The notes beneath the pieces were generated by a model, which saw only the letters and a program-made list of their open reading frames with translations, was not told the DNA's origin and did no database searches. The position numbers and the translations under genes are program-made. Positions 18,558-27,516 of a stretch of 64,000 bases of DNA are shown here, piece by piece. Within the stretch, counting starts at the first letter, position 1. Every line of letters begins with the position of its first letter. This DNA comes from CALHRB01 sp964473465 (GTDB lineage: Bacteria > Bacteroidota > Ignavibacteria > Kapaibacteriales > UBA2268), in contig CAYYPE010000001.1 in NCBI GenBank assembly GCA_964473465.1, positions 372,001 to 436,000 on the forward strand, given 5' to 3'.

Positions 18558-19040
18558 TTACTTAATAACTTTAATAAGCATATCCTTAAGTATTTTGACG
18601 GATTTTTGCCCAACAAGAATTGATAGGACTAATTCATCATTTTCAAGGTCTGAAATATCTAAAGATGGTGGCACCTTCTTTTTGGTATTTTCAATTAATT
18701 CATCGGTAAGTTTATAATTGATTGTTTCAAATTTCGAGATAAGTGTGCTGTCTTCTAAATTTCTAAGTTGAAACTTAAGAGAAATCAGATAGTCATTGTC
18801 CTGATTTTTTACGTCGAAATCTTCGAACCAGAATTTATATTGGTAATTGTCCTTTGATAAAGCAACCCAATCCTGACCAATAAGATGGGCTTCAATGCTT
18901 TTACGGGTATTTTTATGCTTCGAACTGAAGATATTCCAGTTGCTATAATCAACATTTACTCTCGTCCGGTTTGCACCAGTTGGAAGATTGGAACAGCTAT
19001 AAAGAAATAGAATGATTATTAAAAATATACTGTATTTCAT
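18558..19040 (-). CDS. Lipoprotein, function unknown
   Basis: 160 residues with a short hydrophobic signal and lipobox LYSC (lipidated C16). The mature region starts with a polar stretch and a WNIFSSKHKNTRKSIEAHLIG segment that may be an amphipathic helix. Alternating beta strands and a hydrophobic C-terminal helix (VKILKDMLIKVIK) follow. No family is recognised. It lies alone on the minus strand next to a convergent lipoprotein gene. Confidence 0.7.
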   Translation of the reverse strand: MKYSIFLIIILFLYSCSNLPTGANRTRVNVDYSNWNIFSSKHKNTRKSIEAHLIGQDWVALSKDNYQYKFWFEDFDVKNQDNDYLISLKFQLRNLEDSTLISKFETINYKLTDELIENTKKKVPPSLDISDLENDELVLSILVGQKSVKILKDMLIKVIK

Positions 19041-19299
19041 ATTAATAACTTAATAATAAAAATTCAAAACTATTATTTTTATATTAATTAACAGTTTAAG
19101 AATGGTTAAATATCTTATAATAAAATATATATTAAAACCTGAAAGTAAATAATGAAAAAAGAAGTTAGCTCTTTTAATAATAAATCAAAAATTAATTTGC
19201 TTATTATATAATTAATCTTTAATTTCCCATTTATATAATAACTGAATTCCTAATTAGTTGATTATGAAGAGTTTCATTAAGAATAGAAGTTAAATATTT

Positions 19300-19860
19300 A
19301 TGAAGAGACTATTCTACTTATTGTTTTTTTTATTGCTTCTTTACAACTCACCTCAAATGGAATCTCAAATATATTTTGGTCTTGGTTCATCATATATGTT
19401 ACCCCAGACGAACTTCAAAGAAGTCAATAAAGAAACATTTGGTCTAAACATTCAACTCGAGTCGAGGGTTTATTGCAAATTATGGTATGGTTTAAGGTTT
19501 GACTATCATACCTTAGCGAAGGTTGATGAAATAGTTCCCGAATACTTTGAGGAATATATCTTGATATCACCCCAAATCAGGTATAATCTGTTTTGTGCTG
19601 ACAGCTACACGAATAAAATTATTCCATACCTTCAATTTCTTTTTAATATAAGTTCAATCGAGGGAACTGACCAAAGAGACAGACTTGGATTGGGCTTGTC
19701 AGGGGGGTTGGGATTATCATTTGGTTTTGAGTTATTTAATAAGTGCTGGTTGCTTGATCTAAATGGAATTTACGCAGCGCCCAATGCTATCACAAGAGCT
19801 GAAGGCAGGCAGAATTTACAGTCAATAAATATAAGTCTTACACTGAGTATTGGTTTATGA
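19300..19860 (+). CDS. Small outer-membrane beta-barrel-like protein (cassette gene 1)
   Basis: 186 residues. A signal peptide (hydrophobic about 3-15, ending near MESQ) precedes alternating beta strands with glycines and aromatic residues (IYFGLGSSYMLP, LGLGLSGGLGLSFGFELF). The strand-turn pattern suggests an eight-stranded barrel, and the chain ends in a strand (INISLTLSIGL). Its stop overlaps the next ATG (ATGA), so the two are translationally coupled. It opens a four-gene same-strand cassette (19300-24716) made only of envelope proteins. No family assigned. Confidence 0.75.
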   Translation: MKRLFYLLFFLLLLYNSPQMESQIYFGLGSSYMLPQTNFKEVNKETFGLNIQLESRVYCKLWYGLRFDYHTLAKVDEIVPEYFEEYILISPQIRYNLFCADSYTNKIIPYLQFLFNISSIEGTDQRDRLGLGLSGGLGLSFGFELFNKCWLLDLNGIYAAPNAITRAEGRQNLQSINISLTLSIGL

Positions 19861-20987
19861 AAAAGAAAAGTGAAAATTTAATTCGTTTTTTTTCTCATCT
19901 GTTTCTTTTTTCTTCGTTGATATTTCTTTTTAGCTATTGTTCCAGTTTTCAAAGAATGGACGATGCAATAAGGATCAAGCACGATTCGGCTTATAAATAT
20001 ATACAGAATCCATTTACGAACGAACTAAGAAACGGAAGCACATTAAGAGGAACTGTGTTGAAGGTGCTGGTTGCAAATGTGCCTGATACCTGTCCTATAA
20101 CACCAACTACTAAATTTACTACGAAGACATCGGTTGTTTTCCTTGATGCATTAACAAGGGACGAAGACAAGCTGGAGTATATCCCTATCGAGGACGTATT
20201 TATTATTGGGCAAAACGCTAATTTACCAATAAATGAATATAACAACATTAATTTGTTCGAGAACTTTAATGATCCTGCTAAGATGCGAAGGATTCGTGAA
20301 GTTCCTGTTGATTCTATGAGACTCCCTGTTTGCTCTCCATGTCGTTGTCAAAAATTTGATTTGTCAGCAAGACTTCCATGGTTTGATTTCTCGTGTCTCG
20401 ATAGAAAATATTTATGGTTTTTCCTTGAAGCAAGAATTGCTTATGCTATCTATACTGACGTAGGCTCAATTCTGGAAAAGCAGGGCAGAGGAGAATTCTT
20501 CGGTGAAATAGCAACAGGACTTCGTTTTGGTGGTTTGAAAGAATGGGGATTAGGGTTAGCTTTTTCCTATCCAATAAAGACATATAATATTTTTAATAAT
20601 ACAGATGTTTCCCATCCTGTTGTCCTCTTGCATGGCAGGTATCAATCTCCAAAAGAGAAATTTCTCGGTTTTTGTATGAAACCATTTTTTTACGGACAGT
20701 TAGGAACTGCAATATCAGATGTAACGCTTGATTTGCACAAACTTAATTTCAACGAGGAATGCCGTAATAGAATAAGTGCATATTTACCCTATATTGATAT
20801 CAGCCTGCCAATTACTTATGGTATCGGAGTAGGATTGGATATTCCAGTAGCGCCTATTATGGATATATCTATTGACATTGGATATAGATCATTTGCCTTT
20901 GGCGAGGAAAAGTCTATAGCAAGTTTAATTTTACCAACAAGCAGAAGGATTAATATGCTTGTCCTTCGTGCTGGGGTAACTTTCTAA
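19857..20987 (+). CDS. Lipoprotein with C-terminal beta-barrel-like domain (cassette gene 2)
   Basis: 376 residues. The signal ends in a loose lipobox (FSYC, C28). Residues about 35-130 form a small domain (GSTLRGTVLKVLVANVPD and later IPIEDVFIIGQ strands). A cysteine cluster C-SPC-RC-Q then leads into a region of paired long beta strands ending in the aromatic-terminal strand INMLVLRAGVTF, typical of an outer-membrane barrel. The combination of lipid anchor and barrel is unusual. It overlaps the preceding gene by four bases and is followed 39 bases later by another lipoprotein. Function unknown. Confidence 0.72.
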   Translation: MKKKSENLIRFFSHLFLFSSLIFLFSYCSSFQRMDDAIRIKHDSAYKYIQNPFTNELRNGSTLRGTVLKVLVANVPDTCPITPTTKFTTKTSVVFLDALTRDEDKLEYIPIEDVFIIGQNANLPINEYNNINLFENFNDPAKMRRIREVPVDSMRLPVCSPCRCQKFDLSARLPWFDFSCLDRKYLWFFLEARIAYAIYTDVGSILEKQGRGEFFGEIATGLRFGGLKEWGLGLAFSYPIKTYNIFNNTDVSHPVVLLHGRYQSPKEKFLGFCMKPFFYGQLGTAISDVTLDLHKLNFNEECRNRISAYLPYIDISLPITYGIGVGLDIPVAPIMDISIDIGYRSFAFGEEKSIASLILPTSRRINMLVLRAGVTF

Positions 20988-21026
20988 AAAATATTTCTTG
21001 AAAATAATTTTCTGTGAGAGATTCAG

Positions 21027-21899
21027 ATGAATGTTCATAAGCAAAAAATTCAAATATTTAAAACAATCATAATTTTTGCCTCTTTAATTTTTCTTTCAAG
21101 CTGCGATGATTGTCCGATTAAGGACAATCCACCTGTTTTTTTATGCGAAGTGCGTGAGGCAACAATTACCGAGTTCAATCCATTATTGGTCAGGGATCTG
21201 ACTATTCCTGATTCAGTAGTATATGTTCCCGATCCAAAATATTCAGTTCATACTTTTGAATTTCCCTTAGACCAGAAAAGTTCCGGAAGTCTGCCAAATG
21301 ATGAAAGATTCAAAGAGCAGGGCTTTATACCAGTGGCTACAAAACCATCAATTACGGGAAATTACACAGTGGCACTTGTTGATTTTACTCCATTAAATAC
21401 TGATATGATAGGTGATATACTTGTTGATAGTGTTTTCATTAATTCATCAGATCCATCACAAAACCGTGCATATTTAATGTTTTATGGTGATCTGGCAAGA
21501 TATCCAAGAGATTTCACTTCAGAAAATTCCAAGGAATTTTGTAATTTTTTGGGCACTTTTACATCTGACGATTTGAACAATATCAGGATAGATGCAAGTA
21601 AACACGGCGAAAATTTACCAAATGCTGGTCAAAAAACTTATGATATCAATAGCAGATTTGTAGCCATCAATCAAAAAGGACAGTATGATTTCAATATTGA
21701 TATTTCGTTGGATGATAAACAAAATTTACTTTCCGATTTCAAAGGAAAATCTATTATTGTTGAAGTTAGTCCGGGACAGGTTTATTTTTACCGTGCAAGG
21801 AACGGCAGACAGTTCGCTTTAGTGATTTCCGATATTAAATCGGGAACATTTCCCCCAAATAAAAACAGAGTAACGATTATGTTCAATCCATTAAAGTAA
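21027..21899 (+). CDS. Lipoprotein (cassette gene 3)
   Basis: 290 residues with signal peptide and lipobox LSSC (C26), then a second cysteine three residues on and a third near residue 40 (CDDC...FLCEV). The body is beta-rich, with a segment resembling an immunoglobulin-type fold and a C-terminal strand pair (GQVYFYRARNGRQFALVISD). No family recognised. It lies between the lipoprotein-barrel gene and the PD40/OmpA-like gene on the same strand with gaps of about 40 bases, which suggests one envelope complex. Confidence 0.72.
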   Translation: MNVHKQKIQIFKTIIIFASLIFLSSCDDCPIKDNPPVFLCEVREATITEFNPLLVRDLTIPDSVVYVPDPKYSVHTFEFPLDQKSSGSLPNDERFKEQGFIPVATKPSITGNYTVALVDFTPLNTDMIGDILVDSVFINSSDPSQNRAYLMFYGDLARYPRDFTSENSKEFCNFLGTFTSDDLNNIRIDASKHGENLPNAGQKTYDINSRFVAINQKGQYDFNIDISLDDKQNLLSDFKGKSIIVEVSPGQVYFYRARNGRQFALVISDIKSGTFPPNKNRVTIMFNPLK

Positions 21900-21944
21900 A
21901 TTTTTCTTTTAATAAATTTAAGGGATTAATCCACAGGTTTGGTT

Positions 21945-24716
21945 ATGACAAATAGAATATATCTGATTTTAGTTTTTCTTATTCCAATTTTATTTTTTGT
22001 TAATTGCTCAAGCCAGAAAAAAATAATACAACCGAACGGCAACGTAAAGTCATTGAATACTACTTTGGATGATCTGGCTCCGAGCCAGCGACCAGAAAAA
22101 GGAGTAAGCTGTGAACCTTGCTCAAATGAATTCCTTACCAAAGTTCAATCTCCAGAAAACGGAGTTAAACCTTCAAAAAGGTTTTTAACTGAATTTCTGG
22201 AATTGAAATATGGTTTGTATCCTGAAGCTATTACGTTCATAACTGATACAAAAGGCTATTTTTCTGTTGCTCACCCACCTGATAAAAGATCCTCGGATTT
22301 GTTAGGTTTTCCTGTTCACGGTTTTATCGGCGGAACGGATATTTTTGAGTTTGATCTTGAAGATATGACCCAGCCAATAAAATCCCTAAGCGATACTATC
22401 AATTCAATCGTGTGGGATTCCCATCCTGCGGCGGTTTCCGATGAAAAATGTAATGTTTTTTTAATCTGGTCTTCTGATAGGGCTGATATTGGTGGTTATA
22501 GCTCACCATTCCTGAAAATAGATAAAATTAAAGAAGAATCTGATTATAGTGGAAACAGTGATTTATTTTTTGCTTTCAGGATTAATGGTGTTTGGTCAGA
22601 ACCCAAAAATTTGAAGGATTATGTGCCTAACTTAAATACAACGAAAAGGGAAGAAACTCCATTTTTATATTGTAATTGTCTGAAACCAGTATTATTCTTT
22701 TCATCGGATCGAGATGGGGATTTTGATATTTTTTATGTCAGGCTTTCTATTGATTTCGAAAAGCAAGAAGTATCAAGTTCCGGGCAAATCGTTAAGCTAC
22801 CCCGTGATAATGAATCTTTGAATCCGTCACAAATTAATTCAGAGTATCAGGATTTTTTCCCATTTATACCAAAGCCATTATCAGATAGGAAATCAGAAAA
22901 TTTCATCTATTTTTCTTCTAACAGATTATCATCACCCAAAGATTATAACAAGGATACAAAAATATCAAGTGTTGGTGGTTATGATATTTATAAATTTCCA
23001 ATACCTGAAGGATTGGAATGCACTCCCCCTGTTATCACTTATAATATCAGATTACTTGATGCAGTTAATCCTTCAAACAAAGTTATTAAACCGATCATAA
23101 ATCTGAATTCAATAATTGATAATAATTATCCATTTATAAAGACCAGCATGGGAGATAATTCAGATGAATTTTATACCCAGAGAGCCACTTTAATTGAGCA
23201 ATACCTTAGCAATAATAATTACAAAAAAGACATTAAAGAGACAATAACAAGCAATGAAAATGTTGCTTCCTTCAAATTGAAACCCGGCATAAACTACCTA
23301 TTTAATGGTGGTTCAACTCAAAACGATATAAATTGTATAGAAGGAGCTGACAGAACACTAAGTCATTACTCAATTCGAAAAATTGTGGAAATTGCCCCAC
23401 GAATAGAAAAAGAGCAAAGGGAAATTGAATTTTATGAGTATAAAACCAAAGAAAAGAAAACTGGATATGATACTGTTTTCAACGAAGTTTTAATTCAGCC
23501 TTCACAATTGAATCAATTATACAAACCGGAAAACAAGATTGAATCAATCCAGATGGAAGGCGAAAAATTAAAGGTAAAATACTATACTATTGTTCCCAGA
23601 AAAGAGATAATTGAAATGGATTCAGTTTTGGTTAAGAAAAAAATCACAATTGATGTTCCTGTCAGGCAATTTGATACAAGCTATGTTATGGTTAATGCTT
23701 CGAATCTTGCTCTATCAGAAAAAACAAAACGGGAAGGACTGATTAGATTTAACAAGATAAAGGATGATATAACTGTTGAGGATACAATCTATGTCTGGCC
23801 TCAGTATTATTATTATCCTCCCTGCGAATGGAGATATGTGTCTGACACAGCAGAAATGAGGAGAAACGTTCCCTATTTTATGACTTGTTTCTGGGAAGTA
23901 AATACTACTTCAAATTTGCCAAGACAACTGAATTTACTCAGAACTGACAGATATGAAGATGCATCATTCATTGAACTTCACAAGAAAAATCAATATTTTG
24001 GATGGGATAGACCAGATATTACGGGAGATAGAGTTGAACAAAGAAAGCAAAAACACGCAAATCGTGTTGAAAGGTATAGGCAATTTGCAAAAATCGTAGA
24101 TGAAAATCTGAAATTAATGACAGATGAAATAGCAAAGAAAATTATTCCTTTATTCAAAGAACTCGATTCAAAATCTTCCGGGAATCAGAACAAGTTAATT
24201 ATCGTTATCAATGGTTATAGTGATGTTAGACCAATTATCAGGGGAACATACCTTGGTGAAGAGACTATTAAGTACTTATCCGTTGGGTATGATGATGAAA
24301 CAACAAGAATAACAGGAAAATCTATTGTGGAAGTTCCACCGGAGGCTTCGCTTGTAGATCCTTTGAATGATTACCTTTCCAAGCTAAGAGCTTTCAATGG
24401 CTACCGTGAAGTTATAAAAAGACTGGAACAATATCCTGAATTTAAAGAGTATTTGGACAAAGGGCTTGTTTTAATTCCCGAACAAATAAATACTATTGAA
24501 GAATTCAATAAGATGATGGATAAATGCAAAATCTTATTTTTTGTTGAGGGAAGGAAAATTGACCCTAATGTGAAACCAGAAATTACAGCATATGCTGGTG
24601 AAGATCGAGATTATTATATTCTTGACCCGGTTAGAAGAATTGATGTAGTAGTTAAAAGAGTTGATTATTTTAATGGGGAGATTCAAAAGCCCAAATGCTG
24701 TAAGCCAGCTGATTAA
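21945..24716 (+). CDS. PD40 / expanded OmpA-like lipoprotein (cassette gene 4)
   Basis: 923 residues from the ATG at 21945; a TTG two codons upstream is possible but adds nothing. The lipobox is FVNC (C21). A beta-propeller-like part (about 60-370) carries PD40-type motifs FFSSDRDGDFDIFYV and IYFSSNR...GGYDIYKF. A long charged middle region follows. The last 300 residues look like an OmpA peptidoglycan-binding domain: FWEVNTTSN at the first strand, the INGYSDVRP motif with D760, LSKLRAFN with R815, and a closing RRIDVVVKRV. In classical OmpA the ligand Asp and Arg are about 15 apart; here they are 55 apart, so about 40 residues are inserted. PD40-OmpA lipoproteins in this phylum link outer-membrane machines to peptidoglycan, for example in T9SS. 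The C-terminus has a CC pair. Confidence 0.8.
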   Translation: MTNRIYLILVFLIPILFFVNCSSQKKIIQPNGNVKSLNTTLDDLAPSQRPEKGVSCEPCSNEFLTKVQSPENGVKPSKRFLTEFLELKYGLYPEAITFITDTKGYFSVAHPPDKRSSDLLGFPVHGFIGGTDIFEFDLEDMTQPIKSLSDTINSIVWDSHPAAVSDEKCNVFLIWSSDRADIGGYSSPFLKIDKIKEESDYSGNSDLFFAFRINGVWSEPKNLKDYVPNLNTTKREETPFLYCNCLKPVLFFSSDRDGDFDIFYVRLSIDFEKQEVSSSGQIVKLPRDNESLNPSQINSEYQDFFPFIPKPLSDRKSENFIYFSSNRLSSPKDYNKDTKISSVGGYDIYKFPIPEGLECTPPVITYNIRLLDAVNPSNKVIKPIINLNSIIDNNYPFIKTSMGDNSDEFYTQRATLIEQYLSNNNYKKDIKETITSNENVASFKLKPGINYLFNGGSTQNDINCIEGADRTLSHYSIRKIVEIAPRIEKEQREIEFYEYKTKEKKTGYDTVFNEVLIQPSQLNQLYKPENKIESIQMEGEKLKVKYYTIVPRKEIIEMDSVLVKKKITIDVPVRQFDTSYVMVNASNLALSEKTKREGLIRFNKIKDDITVEDTIYVWPQYYYYPPCEWRYVSDTAEMRRNVPYFMTCFWEVNTTSNLPRQLNLLRTDRYEDASFIELHKKNQYFGWDRPDITGDRVEQRKQKHANRVERYRQFAKIVDENLKLMTDEIAKKIIPLFKELDSKSSGNQNKLIIVINGYSDVRPIIRGTYLGEETIKYLSVGYDDETTRITGKSIVEVPPEASLVDPLNDYLSKLRAFNGYREVIKRLEQYPEFKEYLDKGLVLIPEQINTIEEFNKMMDKCKILFFVEGRKIDPNVKPEITAYAGEDRDYYILDPVRRIDVVVKRVDYFNGEIQKPKCCKPAD

Positions 24717-24741
24717 AATCACTATTTAAATATAATTCTAA

Positions 24742-25194
24742 TTAAGTTTTCGAATAATTTTCAATTTTTTCCTTGATGTCTCTCATAAGAGAGTCGTCGG
24801 CAAGTTCCTGAATCATTTCGAAAAGGACACGTTCTTCCTTTCGAATGTGGGATTCAAGGAATTTACCGAATTCAATTAGAATTTCCGAAGAATCTTTGTT
24901 TTTCTTTATATTATCTAAAAGTTCGTAAAATTTTTTATGCTCTGTGATGATTTCTTCAATTAATCTGTCAAGTTCAGTGTCTAAGTTTTTTAAAAGTTGA
25001 AAAAGAACTTCTTCCTCAATTTTGAAATGCTGAATTAATTCACTATTGAAGAAAGCAATTGTATAGTCAGCCTTTCCTTTGGTATCTGTCGGATATCCCT
25101 TATAAGCCTTATCATTCATCAAAAGCACCTGAGCTAAAAGCAAGCCCTGATGATGGTCTTTCGAAAGTCTAATTAAAGCTGAATTTCTTTTCAT
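24742..25194 (-). CDS. Hemerythrin-like (HHE) domain protein
   Basis: 150 residues forming a four-helix bundle. The HHE iron ligands are visible: LSKDHHQG near residue 14, IQHFKIEEEVLF, TEHKKFYELL and ESHIRKEERVLFE. The family binds a diiron centre and is linked to oxygen, nitric oxide or iron-sulfur repair responses. Its ATG overlaps the stop of the upstream ABC permease (ATGA-type, one base shared). It is therefore the last gene of an ABC ATPase-permease-hemerythrin unit, and a role in sensing or protecting that system is only inferred. Confidence 0.88.
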   Translation of the reverse strand: MKRNSALIRLSKDHHQGLLLAQVLLMNDKAYKGYPTDTKGKADYTIAFFNSELIQHFKIEEEVLFQLLKNLDTELDRLIEEIITEHKKFYELLDNIKKNKDSSEILIEFGKFLESHIRKEERVLFEMIQELADDSLMRDIKEKIENYSKT

Positions 25195-26609
25195 CAGTCA
25201 ATTCTTTCTATTTTTTGAGAAATTGATTTATATTTTCGACTCATTATAAAAAATAGGAATGCAGCTTGTAGCAAGATAGGGATTGTGCCGTTAAAGAAAG
25301 TGCTTTCGGCAGATGGGAAGAACATTGGAACAACATCATTCAAATCAAATACACTTAGAATTCCCGGTAATAAGGTATATGCAAGAAATAAAAATACGAT
25401 TGAGGTAAAATCAGGTTTTTTGAATTTACCGGTAAACGATATAAAATGAACAAAACAAATGTCTCTTATCAAGAATAATAATAAATTAAGCGAAAGAAAA
25501 ACTGTGATATCGAAAAAGAAGTTTTCAGTTCTGTTAATTACATAAGTTAAAGTGTAGATTGTAATTATTAGTGTTAGAATTATGGATAGAATTAAAGAAA
25601 TAACCCATAGCGGTAGGATGTTGCTAAATTCTTTATAATCTTTTAATTTAATAGACTTAAGCAATTTTTTGTAATCAGTTATATGTTTGGGTTCTAAAAA
25701 TAATGAGAAGTAAGTAATCAATAGCATTGAGAAATAAGCAAGGTTCAAACCTATGTAAAATACTTCTTTTGAGTCAATAATCTCAGAAATTTGGCTTGAG
25801 AAACCTGAAATGTAGAAAATTATATAAATCAAAAAACCTAACCAGACCGAGAATCCAGATGGGTATCCAAGTTCATATCTGAAACTTCGGTATAAACCTG
25901 CTATACTCCACAAAAAGAAAGGGATTGATGTTAAAAGCATGAAATCATTGATTTCAAAAGATATGTTATGCCACAGAATTGTTGTTGAAAGGTTAAAAAG
26001 TCCTTGATTGGTTGTGTTATCAAAAAAATAAAATATGAACGTTGAATAACCAAGATACCAAGCTAAAGCAAGTCCGATAAGAAAATAAAGAGTGCTGTTT
26101 ACTTTAGTCTTGTAGCGATTCTTTTTGATACCAATCAAAGTTAATGAAATAATGACAGAATGGATAGTAATTGCATTAAATATGTTTGTTAGAGAAATTT
26201 TTAACACCAGAAAGGTATTGTCAACAAAGAAAGCAGCGATAAAATTCAGGATGATTAAAATAAGTCCTCCATACCATGCATAGGAGGTTGCCCCAAAAAG
26301 TTTTCCTATTGTCATCTGCCATGGACTGTTCAAAGATAAAACCTGATTATCCCAAGTTCTTTCATTAATTTCACTTATCACTGAATCAGCAGAAAGTTTT
26401 GATCCCCAAATGAATACAATGATATTAAACATGATTGTTGTGAAAATTACAACGGCATCAGCAAAATTTGATGAAAAAGTGGATATAAGAATTAAAAATA
26501 AAGCAAAAATTAAAGGCATCAATATTAATCGGGTGGAATTGAATTCAACCCAGATATTTCTTGTCAATTCGGGATTGTTAAAAATTAATCTATTATAACT
26601 GTTCTTCAT
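25194..26609 (-). CDS. ABC-2-like transporter permease
   Basis: 471 residues from the ATG at 26609 (a TTG one codon upstream is less likely). About 11-12 hydrophobic helices span the protein. An early helix pair (about 28-75) is followed by a cytoplasmic loop with SVISEINERTWDNQVLSL, similar to the coupling region of ABC-2 permeases (ERE-type NERTWD). The ATPase gene is directly upstream and its 3' end overlaps the permease start by 17 bases. Substrate unknown. The protein has no large extracytoplasmic domain. Confidence 0.85.
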   Translation of the reverse strand: MKNSYNRLIFNNPELTRNIWVEFNSTRLILMPLIFALFLILISTFSSNFADAVVIFTTIMFNIIVFIWGSKLSADSVISEINERTWDNQVLSLNSPWQMTIGKLFGATSYAWYGGLILIILNFIAAFFVDNTFLVLKISLTNIFNAITIHSVIISLTLIGIKKNRYKTKVNSTLYFLIGLALAWYLGYSTFIFYFFDNTTNQGLFNLSTTILWHNISFEINDFMLLTSIPFFLWSIAGLYRSFRYELGYPSGFSVWLGFLIYIIFYISGFSSQISEIIDSKEVFYIGLNLAYFSMLLITYFSLFLEPKHITDYKKLLKSIKLKDYKEFSNILPLWVISLILSIILTLIITIYTLTYVINRTENFFFDITVFLSLNLLLFLIRDICFVHFISFTGKFKKPDFTSIVFLFLAYTLLPGILSVFDLNDVVPMFFPSAESTFFNGTIPILLQAAFLFFIMSRKYKSISQKIERID

Positions 26610-27513
26610 CAATTTTTTTCAAATAGTAATCCTGAATATTTGGGTGTTTTGAATAAAACTGAGCAACAGGTAACCCGTTATCAATTAATTTTTTCAGTAA
26701 TTGATGTTGGTCAGCAACATCACCGGAATATAAAAGTTTGATTTTGAATCCGTCAATTTCATATTTTTTTATTAGAGGTTCATTCCGCAACAATTCATCA
26801 ATATTATCAATCGGATAATTAAAATGAATGAGTAGAAGCTTATCGTTTATGTCTGACTTAAGCTCTTCAACTTCTGATTCTGTAATTTTCCCATTTCTAA
26901 GGATTAAGATATTATTAGCATATTGATCCAGTTCAGCAAGGATATGAGAAGAAACAATGATTGTCATACCCTCTTTGTTCAATTCGAGAAAAAGTTGCGA
27001 AAGAGAATTTCTTGACTCTGGATCTAATCCCGAAGCAGGTTCATCCAGAAGAAGCAGTTTAGGACTATGAATAATTGCTTGAGCAATTGCAAGTCTCTGG
27101 CGATAACCTCTTGATAAAAAACTAATTTTGGAATTTAACTTTTCGGATATTTTGAGTTGATAAGCCACCTCAATTATTCTATTGTCTAATTGAGAAGGGT
27201 CACATTTATAAGAGAAATAAACATAAGCCAAGGCTTGCTTTACAGTCAAGTCATCATATAAACCGAAATAATCCTGAAGGTAACCTATTGATTTCCTTAT
27301 TTCAAGGGGCTTGTCAATGATATTTATGCCGTCAATGAAAATAGTGCCAGAGAAAGGATTGTAGAGTGAGCTCAAACATTTTAGTAATGTAGTTTTTCCT
27401 GCTCCATTTGGTCCGACGAGAGCAGTAATTGAACCTTCGGGAATATTAAAACTAATATTATCGAGAGCTCTTGTTTCCTGATAATCAAAAATTAAATTTT
27501 CGACTTTGACCAT
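26593..27513 (-). CDS. ABC transporter ATP-binding protein
   Basis: 306 residues. Walker A GPNGAGKTT at about 34-42, Q-loop YLQDYFGLY, signature LSRGYRQRL, Walker B LLLLDEPASGLDP and the switch SSHI are all present. The last 80 residues form an extra C-terminal domain of the type seen in ABC-2 drug/gliding-type exporters. It overlaps the permease gene and follows the E1 gene stop by only three bases, so it may be read through from the E1 transcript as well. Exporter of unknown substrate. Confidence 0.93.
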   Translation of the reverse strand: MVKVENLIFDYQETRALDNISFNIPEGSITALVGPNGAGKTTLLKCLSSLYNPFSGTIFIDGINIIDKPLEIRKSIGYLQDYFGLYDDLTVKQALAYVYFSYKCDPSQLDNRIIEVAYQLKISEKLNSKISFLSRGYRQRLAIAQAIIHSPKLLLLDEPASGLDPESRNSLSQLFLELNKEGMTIIVSSHILAELDQYANNILILRNGKITESEVEELKSDINDKLLLIHFNYPIDNIDELLRNEPLIKKYEIDGFKIKLLYSGDVADQHQLLKKLIDNGLPVAQFYSKHPNIQDYYLKKIDEEQL

Positions 27514-27516
27514 TAA

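Noticed and set aside
19041..19299. Short 19-codon frame starting near 19152
   Set aside because: Too short, AT-rich, with no ribosome site or recognisable product.
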